Shown here: positions 56,147-64,000 of the stretch, piece by piece
Numbering within the stretch: the stretch's first letter is position 1
Layout of the letters: each line of letters opens with the position of its first letter
NCBI RefSeq assembly: GCF_000238595.1
Contig: NZ_AGTS01000083.1
Span: 115,266-179,265, forward strand
Direction: 5' to 3'
Source of the DNA: Acidovorax sp. NO-1
GTDB lineage: Bacteria; Pseudomonadota; Gammaproteobacteria; Burkholderiales; Burkholderiaceae_C
DNA: 64,000 nt
Translations under genes and position numbers: made by a program
Notes under the pieces: generated by a model
The model's input: the letters and a program-made list of their open reading frames with translations, nothing else
What the model was told of the DNA's origin: nothing
The model's database searches: none

Positions 56147-56548
56147 ATGTACGACAAACCCCTGCCCGTCATCGATGGCGAGAGCCGCTCCTATTGGGAC
56201 GCCCTGAAACAACATCGCCTGACACTCAAGCGCTGCCATGACTGTGGCAAGCACCATTTCTATCCGCGCGTCCTGTGCCCGCACTGCCATTCCGACGCCG
56301 TCGAATGGGTCGATGCGCGCGGCACCGGCACCATTTACAGCTACACCATCGCGCGTCGGCCGGCCGGTCCGGCCTTCAAGGCCGACACCCCCTACGTGGT
56401 GGCGGTGATCGACCTCGACGAGGGCGCGCGCATGATGACCAACATCGTCACCGACGATGTGGAGGCGGTGCGCATCGGCCAGCGTGTGACGGTGCAGTAC
56501 GACGATGTGACCGACGAGGTCACGCTGCCGAAGTTCCGGCTGTTGTAG
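56147..56548 (+). CDS. DUF35 OB-fold/zinc-ribbon partner protein, second copy
   Basis: A 133-aa protein with the zinc ribbon RCHDCGKHHFYPRVLCPHCH (about residues 29-48) and an OB-fold tail ending EVTLPKFRLL. It is the expected partner of the preceding thiolase-fold protein, 5 nt apart. A GTG at 56138 overlapping the previous stop could also start it. It is followed 16 nt later by an acyl-CoA dehydrogenase. Confidence 0.88.
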   Translation: MYDKPLPVIDGESRSYWDALKQHRLTLKRCHDCGKHHFYPRVLCPHCHSDAVEWVDARGTGTIYSYTIARRPAGPAFKADTPYVVAVIDLDEGARMMTNIVTDDVEAVRIGQRVTVQYDDVTDEVTLPKFRLL

Positions 56549-56564
56549 CGCCGAGGTTTCCCAT

Positions 56565-57797
56565 ATGGACTTCACCATCGATCCCGATACCGTGGCGATT
56601 GCCGAGGCAGTGCTGCGCTTCGTGGAACGCGAAGTGCTGCCGCTGCAGCAGCGCCACCACGACCTGCTGGGCAGCGAACGCAGCTTGTTCGATGCCAGCG
56701 GTCGTTATGTGCCCGAGGCGCTGGCGCTGCGCCAGCAGGTGCGCAAGCGCTCGGCCGAGTTGGGTTTTTACACTCTGTTTGGCGACGAAACACTGGGCGG
56801 CGGCGGGCAGGGCGCGCAGGTCATGGCCCATGTGCAGGAGGTGCTCAACCACCGCGTGGGTCCGGCCCAGCCTCTTGTGCAGACGGTGGTGCTGCCATCG
56901 CCCTTCACCAACGGTCTGTCGCCGGTGCTGCGGCACCTGAAGCCGGACATCTTCGCGCAATACCGCGATCGCATCGCCAGCGGCGACAAGACCCTGTGCT
57001 TTGGTCTGAGCGAGCCCGATGCAGGCTCCGATGTATTCGGCATGCGAACCCGCGCCGTGCGCGACGGTGACGAATGGGTGCTCACCGGCACCAAGCAGTG
57101 GATCACCAACTCGCCCTACGCCGATTACGCCATGGTGTTCGCGCTGACCGACCCCGAAGCCGCGGCGCGCCACAAGGGCGGCGTCACCGGTTTCTTCGTC
57201 GACACGCGCGTGCCCGGTTTTTCCGTGCCGCGCATCATCAACACCATGGGCCACCTGGGCGGCGACACCGGCGTCATCGTGCTCGACGGCGTGCGTGTGC
57301 GCGACGACCACCGGCTCGGCGAAGTCGGGCGCGGACTGGCGGTGGCCATGGACGGCGTCAACGCCGGGCGCATGGGCATGGCGGCATCTTGCCTGGGCCT
57401 GGCCCGATGGGCGCTGGACCAAGCTGTGGACTATGCCAAGGTGCGAAATACCTTTGGCGTGCCCATTGCCGAGCACCAGGCCATCCAGCTCATGCTGGCC
57501 GACAGCGCCATGGACATCTACGCCGCCAAGACCATGATCCAGAACTGTGCCTGGCGCCTGGACAGCGGCCGCGCCGTCACCGCGCAGGTCAGCATGGTCA
57601 AGGCATTTTCGACCGAGATGCTGGGGCGCGTGATGGACCGCAGCATCCAGATCCACGGCGGCATGGGCCTGACCAACGAACTGCGCCTGGAAGAGGGCTA
57701 CCGCTTCGCCCGCGTGATGCGCATACCCGACGGTACGGGCGAAATCCAGCGCCGCACCGTCGCGCGCCAGTTGCTGACTGGACAGGCCGACCTGTAG
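56565..57797 (+). CDS. Acyl-CoA dehydrogenase
   Basis: A 410-aa dehydrogenase. FGLSEPDAGSDVFGMRTRAV, GTKQWITNSPYADYAMVFAL, NAGRMGMAASCLGLARWALD, RNTFGVPIAEHQAIQLMLAD and IHGGMGLTNELRLEEGYRFA are conserved. The catalytic Glu position is occupied within TNELRLEEGYR. It has a somewhat long N-terminus compared with the 380-aa norm. Probably works with the neighbouring MaoC, thiolase-fold and DUF35 proteins in one beta-oxidation-like turn. Confidence 0.88.
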   Translation: MDFTIDPDTVAIAEAVLRFVEREVLPLQQRHHDLLGSERSLFDASGRYVPEALALRQQVRKRSAELGFYTLFGDETLGGGGQGAQVMAHVQEVLNHRVGPAQPLVQTVVLPSPFTNGLSPVLRHLKPDIFAQYRDRIASGDKTLCFGLSEPDAGSDVFGMRTRAVRDGDEWVLTGTKQWITNSPYADYAMVFALTDPEAAARHKGGVTGFFVDTRVPGFSVPRIINTMGHLGGDTGVIVLDGVRVRDDHRLGEVGRGLAVAMDGVNAGRMGMAASCLGLARWALDQAVDYAKVRNTFGVPIAEHQAIQLMLADSAMDIYAAKTMIQNCAWRLDSGRAVTAQVSMVKAFSTEMLGRVMDRSIQIHGGMGLTNELRLEEGYRFARVMRIPDGTGEIQRRTVARQLLTGQADL

Positions 57798-57841
57798 GCT
57801 GTGTGGATCCTCTGCAATGCCCAACCCGGAGGCAGATTGAC

Positions 57842-58660
57842 ATGATGAAAAAGCACGAAATGAAGGAACACGAACTGTTTGCGGGAGGCCATCGGCTGGC
57901 AGCCACCACCTGGGGTGATGTGGGCAACGGGCAGCCGAGCATCGTGATGATGCATGGCGGGCTGGACTGCATCACCACCTGGAAAGATCTGCCTCAGGGG
58001 TTGGCCGAAGCCAGCGGCTGGCCGGTGCTGGCCTATGACCGGTATGGTTATGGGCGATCCGAGCGTCTGGTGGGTGGGCGCGAGCCCAGTTACCGGCGTG
58101 AAGAGGCCGGGCCGGTGCTTGGCGAGGTGTTGCGCCACTTCGGAATCCAAGAGGCGTTGATGTTCGGCCACAGTGATGGAGGAGCCATGTCGGTGCTGGC
58201 TGCGGCGGCGCATCCTGAGCTGGTATGCGGCGTTCTGGCTTGCTCGCCAACCATGGCTGTGGATCAGTTCATGGTGGATGCAATGGCCGTCGCGCGGCGC
58301 GCGTTTGAGCAAGACGGCCTGCGTGAAAAACTTCGGCGCCACCATGGCGACAACACCGACACCATGTTCTGGGGCTGGTACGAGCCCTGGGCCAGCCCGC
58401 AGGCACTTCAATGGGACATGAGCGCCGAGCTTGCCGCCGTGCGTTGTCCAGTTTCCGTGTTGTTCGGCAATGACGATGAATATGGCTGGCGGCCCAGCGC
58501 GATGGCCTTGTTTCGTCATGGTCTGATGCCGCTTGAAGTGACGGCGCTGCCTGGAGTTGGCCACCACCCGCAGCAGCGCGCCCGCAGGGAGACCATGGAC
58601 GTGTTGCAGCGCTTGCTTCACCGTATGAACAACACCGCCCCGGCCAACGACAAAGGGTAA
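57842..58660 (+). CDS. Alpha/beta hydrolase
   Basis: A 272-aa alpha/beta hydrolase with MMHGGLDCITTW (oxyanion region), the nucleophile elbow GHSDGG (Ser), FGNDDEYGW (acid region) and PGVGHHPQQR (His). GGAGG lies about 9 nt upstream of the paired ATGATG start. It is not closely similar to the hydrolase at 51001. Substrate unknown. Last gene of the rightward set. Confidence 0.85.
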   Translation: MMKKHEMKEHELFAGGHRLAATTWGDVGNGQPSIVMMHGGLDCITTWKDLPQGLAEASGWPVLAYDRYGYGRSERLVGGREPSYRREEAGPVLGEVLRHFGIQEALMFGHSDGGAMSVLAAAAHPELVCGVLACSPTMAVDQFMVDAMAVARRAFEQDGLREKLRRHHGDNTDTMFWGWYEPWASPQALQWDMSAELAAVRCPVSVLFGNDDEYGWRPSAMALFRHGLMPLEVTALPGVGHHPQQRARRETMDVLQRLLHRMNNTAPANDKG

Positions 58661-59111
58661 GTCCGATGAGAGGCATCAGGGAGCACGGATCTGGGTGCAC
58701 GGCCCCACTGCGCCCATGCATTCGATTACGACGACGTGGCCATCTACCAGAACGTGGATCGCAAGCCCGGCCAGCTGGCCAACACCCTGCCGTTGTCGCG
58801 CCGATACATCTATGGAAGCCATTGAGCGCGCTGATCGTTATGCCGTTGCAAATAACAGCATAGACACGAGCGATTCTGGAAGAAAGTGCCCACGCAGTGC
58901 CATCAAAAATGCCGACACCGTACACAGCGTTGGCTTCCCGCAGGCATGGGCATTGTTGGCGGCTCGCAGATCGCTCTGGTGACGGTTGCTTGACGTTTTC
59001 GCACCCTTTGTGATCGGTCAAGGTTCGGGCCCGCAGCAAACTTACAATCAACGAAACACTTGGAATATTGTCCCTCCCTTGCAATTGCCTGATCGCTGGC
59101 AAAAGCCTTTC
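58661..59111. other. Intergenic stretch with a possible gene remnant
   Basis: No complete gene is supported. A 36-codon stretch with coding character lies at 58715-58825. The rest shows nothing recognisable. The adaptor-protein frame that follows stays open back to a TTG at 58986, so part of this stretch may belong to that gene. Confidence 0.5.
58715..58825 (+). pseudogene. Short coding-like fragment of unknown origin
   Basis: The frame reads HAFDYDDVAIYQNVDRKPGQ and then LANTLPLSRRYIYGSH before a stop. It has a protein-like composition, unlike shadow frames nearby, but no start or upstream continuation. It may be the tail of a gene lost when the export cluster arrived. Not identified. Confidence 0.25.
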
Positions 59112-60182
59112 ATGTATGCGATCACTGCTGTGATCGTCACCGGCGTCGTCGTGGCTTGGCGCTGGGCAGCCCCCGACCGTTTGCCAGACGGCATTGTGGG
59201 GGGGAACGGTCGCCTTGAGGCCACGACGCTCGATGTGGCGGCCAAGTCGGGCGGGCGCTTGCAGAGCCTGCGTGTGCACGAGGGCGACTTCGTTGCTGCC
59301 GGTGACGAGATCGCGCGAATGGACACGCGAGTGCTGGAGGCGCAACTTCGCGGAGCCCAGGCCCAGCAGCGGCAGGCGCGCACGGCGCGGGAAACGGCGA
59401 CTGCGCTGGTGCGCCAGAGGCAGCAAGCGGTATCTACCGTGGCGGCCCTGATCTTGCAGCGCGAAGCCGAGTTCGCCCTGGCCGAGAAGGAACTGCGACG
59501 CACGTCGGAACTGGTGGCGCAGAATTTCATCTCGGCCCAGCAGCTCGACGCAGCCAACGTGCGCGTGCAGTCCAGCCGCGCTGCGCTGAGCGCGGCGAAA
59601 TCGCAGCGCATCGAGGCCGAGTCAGGGGTGCTTGTCGCACGGTCACAGATTGTCGAGTCCGAGGCCGCCATCGAGTCCGCACTGGCGGCCGTTGATCGCA
59701 TGGAGGTGGAGATCGCGGATGCGGTGCTGCGCGCGCCGCGCGCCGGACGCGTGCAAACCGTTCTGACCCATGCCGGCGAAATGCTCGCCGGGGGCGGGCG
59801 CGTGGTGACGCTGGTGGATCTGGCCGACGTGACCATGAGTTTCTTTCTGCCCGAAACCGTCGCTGGCCGCGTGGCCATCGGTGCCGAAGCGCGGCTTGTG
59901 CTGGACGCGGCGCCGAACCTGGTCATCCCGGCCCAGGTCGATTTTGTCGCCAGCGTGGCGCAATTCACGCCGAAGACCGTGGAGACCCAGTCCGAACGGC
60001 AGAAGATGGTCTTCAAGGTGCGTGCGCGGATCGACCCGGCGTTGCTTGGCCACCATCGCGAGCAAGTCAAGACCGGCTTGCCGGGCATGGCCTATGTTCG
60101 CGTCGGCGCTGAGCCATGGCCTCCGAAGTTGTCAGTGAATGTGCCGGAAGCTGTCCCGGCGGCTTCTGAGCACGCGCGATGA
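59112..60182 (+). CDS. HlyD-family membrane-fusion/adaptor protein (YhiI-like)
   Basis: Periplasmic adaptor anchored by one N-terminal membrane segment ([17 protein letters not shown]). Then come the lipoyl half [20 protein letters not shown], a long alpha-helical hairpin (about residues 80-190) and the beta-barrel part [20 protein letters not shown] and [19 protein letters not shown]. These match YhiI-type adaptors that work with RbbA/YhhJ exporters. The ATG at 59112 directly precedes the membrane segment. An upstream TTG around 59079 would add the basic LPDRWQKPF and may be the real start. It overlaps the next gene by 4 nt. Confidence 0.85.
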   Translation: MYAITAVIVTGVVVAWRWAAPDRLPDGIVGGNGRLEATTLDVAAKSGGRLQSLRVHEGDFVAAGDEIARMDTRVLEAQLRGAQAQQRQARTARETATALVRQRQQAVSTVAALILQREAEFALAEKELRRTSELVAQNFISAQQLDAANVRVQSSRAALSAAKSQRIEAESGVLVARSQIVESEAAIESALAAVDRMEVEIADAVLRAPRAGRVQTVLTHAGEMLAGGGRVVTLVDLADVTMSFFLPETVAGRVAIGAEARLVLDAAPNLVIPAQVDFVASVAQFTPKTVETQSERQKMVFKVRARIDPALLGHHREQVKTGLPGMAYVRVGAEPWPPKLSVNVPEAVPAASEHAR

Positions 60183-62935
60183 AAGGCGATCCGCCTGCGG
60201 TGCGTGTGCAGGGCGTTGGTCACCGCTATGGCGGCGTCGTGGCCCTCGATGGCATTGACCTGGTCTTGCCCGTGGGAGGGATCATCGGCTTCGTCGGTCC
60301 TGACGGCGTCGGCAAATCCACGCTGCTGGCGCTGGTGGCGGGCGCCCGCGCGCTGCAAAGCGGCCACGTCACCGTGCTTGGCGGCGACTTGGCCCGACCC
60401 GCGCATCGGCGCCGCGTCTGCCCGCGCATCGCCTACAACCCGCAGGGGCTCGGGCGCAACCTCTACGCGACGCTGTCGGTGCGCGAGAACCTCGACTACT
60501 TCGGCCGCCTGTTCGGCCACGGTCAGCGCGAGCGCGAGGCCCGCATTGTCGAACTGTTGGGCAGCACGGGTCTGCTGCCCTTCGCCGACCGACCCGTGGG
60601 CAAGCTGTCCGGCGGCATGAAGCAGAAGCTCGGCCTGTGCTGCGCGCTGATCCATGACCCGGACCTGCTGATCCTGGACGAGCCGACGACCGGCGTCGAC
60701 CCGCTGTCGCGCCGCCAGTTCTGGGTGCTGATCGACCGCATCCGCGCCCTTCGCCCCGGCATGACCGTGCTCGTGGCCACGGCCTACATGGAGGAAGCCG
60801 GGCGCTTCGACCGCCTGGTGGCCATGCATGCTGGCCGGGTGCTGGCGGTCGGCACGCCCGCCGAGATGCTGCAGCGCACCGGCTGCGCCAGCCTGGAGGA
60901 TGCCTTCGTCGCGATGCTGCCGGCAGCATCGCGCGGCGGCCATCAGGCGCTGGTAGTACCGCCGCGCCCGGGCGGGGCACACGATATCGCCATCGAGGCG
61001 CAGGACCTGAGCTGCCGCTTCGGCGACTTTACCGCTGTGGACCGGGTGAACTTTCGCATTGAGCGCGGCGAGATATTCGGTTTTCTGGGGTCCAACGGCT
61101 GCGGCAAAACCACGACGATGAAGATGCTCACGGGCCTGTTGCCTGCCACGGAAGGCAGCGCGCGCCTGTTCGGCGAGCCGCTGGACGCGCGCGACATGGC
61201 CGTGCGACGGCGGGTGGGCTACATGTCGCAGGGCTTCTCGCTCTACCGCGACCTGACGGTGCGCCAGAACCTGGAGTTGCAGGGCCAGCTCTTCGACCTC
61301 GGCAGGCAGTGCATTGCCGATCGGGTGGACACCTTGCTGGACCGTTTCGGCTTGCGCGAGTCGGCCGAGGCCTTGCCGATGACGCTGCCGCTGGGCCAGC
61401 GGCAGCGCCTCCAACTGGCCGCAGCGGTCATGCCCGAGCCCGAACTGCTGATTCTGGACGAGCCGACCTCGGGCGTGGACCCGGTGGCGCGCGACAACTT
61501 CTGGGCGCTGATGATCGACCTGTCGCGACGTGATGGCGTTACGATCTTTGTCTCCACCCACTTCATGAACGAGGCGCAACGTTGCGACCGCGTGTCTCTG
61601 ATGCACGCAGGTCGCGTGCTGGCCAGCGGTACGCCTGCCGAGCTGGCGCGCGCGCGTGGCGGCGGCTCGCTGGAAGACAGCTTCGTGGCCTGGCTGCAGG
61701 ACGCCCAGGCGCAGGACCCTGCCGCGAAGACAGAGGCCGCCGCGCACATTGCCGAGGCCGGGACTCGCCATGATGGGGCGGCGACAGCCAAAGCCGTCGC
61801 CCGCACCCAGCGCCAGTTCAGCCACCATCGCCTGCTCAGCTGCGCCCGGCGCGAGACGCTGGAGTTGCTTCGCGACCCGATCCGTCTTGCCATGTCGCTA
61901 CTGGGCTCGGTGCTGCTGATGCTCATCATGGGCTACGGCATCAGCCTCGACGTGCAGGACCTGCGCTACGCCGTGCTCGACCGCGACGCCACTTCCGCCA
62001 GCCGGGCCTACACGCTTGAGCTGTCGGGTTCGCCCTATTTCGTCGAACAGGCACCGCTCGCCAACGATGCCGAGATGGACCACCGCATGCGCAACGGCGA
62101 ATTGGCTCTGGCCCTGGAGATTCCGCCCGGTTTCGGGGCCGACCTGGCCCGCGGGCGGTCCGCCACGGTGGGCGTGTGGATCGACGGCGCGATGCCGATG
62201 CGCGCCGAAATCGTCTCGGGCTACGTGCAGGCCCTGCATGCCGGCTTCGTGACCGGGCGACTGAATGATGCCGGCATCGACACGCGGCCGCCGGCCAGCG
62301 TGGAGGTGCGCTACCGTTACAACCCGGGCGTGCGCAGCATCGTCTCGATGGTGCCAGCGGTGATCCCGATTCTGCTGATCTTCATCCCCTCGATGCTGGC
62401 CGCGCTGGCCGTGGTCGGCGAGAAGGAGATGGGCTCGATCACCAATCTCTACGTCACCCCGGTGACCAAGCTGGAGTTCCTGCTCGGCAAGCAACTGCCC
62501 TATGTGGCCGCAGGCATGGTGAACTTCGCGCTGCTGACGCTGATGGCGGTCACGCTGTTCGGCGTTCCATTCACCGGCAGTCTGGCCACGTTGACACTGG
62601 CAGCGCTGCTCTACGTGTTCGCGGCGACCGGTCTTGGGCTGCTGATGTCCGCCTTCACCAACAGCCAGCTGGCAGCGCTGTTCGGCACGGCGCTGGCGAC
62701 CATGCTGCCCGCGATCCAGTTCTCCGGCATCCTGAATCCGGTCTCGACGCTGGAGGGGTTCTCGGCGTTGATGGGGCAAATCTACCCGACCGCGCCCTTC
62801 GTCACCATCAGCCGCGGCACCTTCTCCAAAGCCCTCGGCTTCGCCGACCTGCATGCACTTTTTGTTCCGCTCGCACTGTCTGGCCCCGTTCTGCTCGTGC
62901 TGAGCATGCTGCTGTTACGCAAGCAGGAGCGTTGA
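60179..62935 (+). CDS. rbbA: RbbA-type ABC transporter with two ATPase domains and a fused permease
   Basis: A 918-aa protein. First nucleotide-binding domain: Walker [10 protein letters not shown] at about residues 40-48, signature [15 protein letters not shown], Walker [14 protein letters not shown]. Second domain: Walker [11 protein letters not shown], degenerate signature [15 protein letters not shown], Walker [14 protein letters not shown]. The C-terminal ABC-2 permease part starts near residue 550 ([20 protein letters not shown]). The order and the LPLGQ form are as in E. coli RbbA/YhiH, originally reported as ribosome-associated. With the YhiI- and YhhJ-like neighbours an export role is more likely. 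Confidence 0.9.
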   Translation: MKGDPPAVRVQGVGHRYGGVVALDGIDLVLPVGGIIGFVGPDGVGKSTLLALVAGARALQSGHVTVLGGDLARPAHRRRVCPRIAYNPQGLGRNLYATLSVRENLDYFGRLFGHGQREREARIVELLGSTGLLPFADRPVGKLSGGMKQKLGLCCALIHDPDLLILDEPTTGVDPLSRRQFWVLIDRIRALRPGMTVLVATAYMEEAGRFDRLVAMHAGRVLAVGTPAEMLQRTGCASLEDAFVAMLPAASRGGHQALVVPPRPGGAHDIAIEAQDLSCRFGDFTAVDRVNFRIERGEIFGFLGSNGCGKTTTMKMLTGLLPATEGSARLFGEPLDARDMAVRRRVGYMSQGFSLYRDLTVRQNLELQGQLFDLGRQCIADRVDTLLDRFGLRESAEALPMTLPLGQRQRLQLAAAVMPEPELLILDEPTSGVDPVARDNFWALMIDLSRRDGVTIFVSTHFMNEAQRCDRVSLMHAGRVLASGTPAELARARGGGSLEDSFVAWLQDAQAQDPAAKTEAAAHIAEAGTRHDGAATAKAVARTQRQFSHHRLLSCARRETLELLRDPIRLAMSLLGSVLLMLIMGYGISLDVQDLRYAVLDRDATSASRAYTLELSGSPYFVEQAPLANDAEMDHRMRNGELALALEIPPGFGADLARGRSATVGVWIDGAMPMRAEIVSGYVQALHAGFVTGRLNDAGIDTRPPASVEVRYRYNPGVRSIVSMVPAVIPILLIFIPSMLAALAVVGEKEMGSITNLYVTPVTKLEFLLGKQLPYVAAGMVNFALLTLMAVTLFGVPFTGSLATLTLAALLYVFAATGLGLLMSAFTNSQLAALFGTALATMLPAIQFSGILNPVSTLEGFSALMGQIYPTAPFVTISRGTFSKALGFADLHALFVPLALSGPVLLVLSMLLLRKQER

Positions 62936-64000
62936 TGATGACGCCGCAGCTTTCCTGGCATATCGTGCTGCAGCTTGCCGGCAAGGAGTTGCGCAGCCTG
63001 TGGCGCGACCGTTTGCTGCTGGTGTTCGTGCTCTGGGCCTTCAGCGGCGCCATCTACACGGCGGCCACCGCCATGCCGGACCGCCTGGTGCGCGCCCCGA
63101 TTGCGGTGGTGGACGAAGACCAGACCGTGCTGTCTCAGCGTCTCATCTCGGCTTTCTACCCGCCCGACTTCCTGACACCGGATCTCATTTCGCTTGGGGA
63201 GATGGACGCGGGCCTGGACACCGGACATTACAGCTTCGTGCTCGACATTCCACCGGGCTTCCAGCGCGACGTGGTCGCGGGCCGCCGGCGGGCCCTGCAA
63301 CTGAACGTCGACGCCACGCAGATGCGCCAGTCCTTCGTGGGCACCGGCTATGTACAGAACATGATCCAGCTCGAGCTTCAGGAGTTCGTGCAGGGCGAGC
63401 GCGCTGCGGCTGCGTCGCCTGTGGAACTGGCCGTTCGCATGCGTTTCAATCCCACGTTGAACAGTGCGTGGTTCACCGGCGTGATGGAAGTGATCAACAT
63501 GGTCACGATGCTGTCGATCATCCTGGCCGACGCCGCGCTGATCCGCGAGCGCGGGCACGGCACGCTGGAGCACCTGCTGGTCATGCCCATTCGTCCGGTC
63601 GAGATCATGCTGGCCAAGGTGCTGTCGATGGGCGCCGTGGTGCTGCTGGCCTCCCTGCTGTCGCTTCGCATTATGGTGCAGGGGGTGCTGGAGATGCCCA
63701 TTGGCGGCGCGCTCGCCTTGTTCATGCTGGTCGTGGCGCTGCACCTGTTCGCCACCACCTCGATGGGCATCTTTTTGGGCACCGTGGCGCGCTCGATGCC
63801 GCAGCTGGCGCTGCTGATCATCCTGGTGCTGCTGCCACTGCAGATGCTCTCGGGCGGCGCCACGCCGCGCGAGAGCATGCCCGAGGCGGTGCGCACCTTG
63901 ATGCTGCTGGCACCGACGACGCACTTCGTGAGCTTGGCTCAGGCGGTGCTTTATCGAGGGGCCGGGATGTCCATCGTGTGGCCGACCCTGCTGGCCCTAA
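62935..64000 (+). CDS. yhhJ: YhhJ-like ABC-2 permease, partial at window edge
   Basis: From ATG at 62935 (overlapping the rbbA stop by one base; a second ATG at 62938) the frame stays open to the window edge, about 355 codons. It begins [20 protein letters not shown] and contains MDAGLDTGHYSFVLDIPPGF, RMRFNPTLNSAWFTGVMEVI, HGTLEHLLVMPIRPVEIM and LLPLQMLSGGATPRESMPEA. All correspond closely to E. coli YhhJ (about 374 aa), so roughly 20 residues are missing. Inner-membrane permease half that complements the fused permease of RbbA. Confidence 0.9.
   Translation, partial: MMTPQLSWHIVLQLAGKELRSLWRDRLLLVFVLWAFSGAIYTAATAMPDRLVRAPIAVVDEDQTVLSQRLISAFYPPDFLTPDLISLGEMDAGLDTGHYSFVLDIPPGFQRDVVAGRRRALQLNVDATQMRQSFVGTGYVQNMIQLELQEFVQGERAAAASPVELAVRMRFNPTLNSAWFTGVMEVINMVTMLSIILADAALIRERGHGTLEHLLVMPIRPVEIMLAKVLSMGAVVLLASLLSLRIMVQGVLEMPIGGALALFMLVVALHLFATTSMGIFLGTVARSMPQLALLIILVLLPLQMLSGGATPRESMPEAVRTLMLLAPTTHFVSLAQAVLYRGAGMSIVWPTLLAL

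Overview
The window is GC-rich, gene-dense DNA. It reads as a large catabolic island from a betaproteobacterium, probably Burkholderiales of the Comamonadaceae/Alcaligenaceae type. That placement is an inference from protein style (HAAT/Liv transporters with embedded FadD-type ligases, BadH/BadI-like ring-cleavage enzymes, IS110 and IS30 elements) and not from a phylogenetic marker. No rRNA, tRNA or CRISPR array was seen.

Layout. (1) 1-4307, minus strand: a Liv-type ABC transporter operon (livF, livG, an acyl-CoA ligase, then livH cut by the left edge). (2) 4308-6987: a mobile-element zone with an intact IS110-family transposase, a decayed IS30-family element, and a 95-bp palindromic-ended element inserted in the IS30 gene. 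(3) 6988-11786, minus: ETF-quinone oxidoreductase, a MaoC hydratase, a TetR regulator, and a BadI-like ring hydrolase with a BadH-like dehydrogenase. (4) 12035-20369, minus: a second, complete Liv transporter with its own ligase and two tandemly duplicated binding proteins. (5) 20517-33740, minus: a beta-oxidation operon with CoA-transferase, four acyl-CoA dehydrogenases (one frameshifted), hydratases, SDR, a thiolase-fold/DUF35 aldolase pair and a FadH-like dienoyl-CoA reductase. (6) 33905-53420, plus: a 19.5-kb co-directional run with an AliB-like dehydrogenase, two complete biotin-dependent acyl-CoA carboxylases, an HMG-CoA lyase homologue, hydratases, thioesterases, a transglutaminase-like protein, an orphan binding protein and a third, atypical ligase. 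(7) 53429-58660: a minus-strand SDR facing a plus-strand set with a second thiolase-fold/DUF35 pair. (8) 59112-64000, plus: a YhiI/RbbA/YhhJ-type export system cut by the right edge.

How the genes may work together (inference). A carboxylic acid is imported by Liv systems and activated by the embedded ligases. It is dehydrogenated and hydrated (AliB-like and hydratase proteins), oxidised to a 2-ketocycloalkane carboxyl-CoA (BadH-like) and ring-opened hydrolytically (BadI-like). The dicarboxyl-CoA product is shortened by the acyl-CoA dehydrogenases, MaoC/crotonase hydratases, SDRs and aldolase pairs, with electrons passed through ETF-QO to quinone. The two carboxylases, a methylglutaconyl-CoA-hydratase-like enzyme and the HMG-CoA lyase homologue are what is needed for a beta-methyl or isopropenyl branch. 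A branched alicyclic acid, such as one derived from a cyclic monoterpene, is therefore a better guess than plain cyclohexanecarboxylate. No dearomatising benzoyl-CoA reductase is present.

Regulation. The sequence CTAAC-N4-GTTAG occurs in front of four transcription units (4601, 11843, 20466, and with one arm mismatch at 33766), and a half-site lies 12 nt upstream of the TetR gene. This points to one TetR protein controlling both transporters, ring cleavage and the two large divergent beta-oxidation/carboxylase operons as a single regulon.
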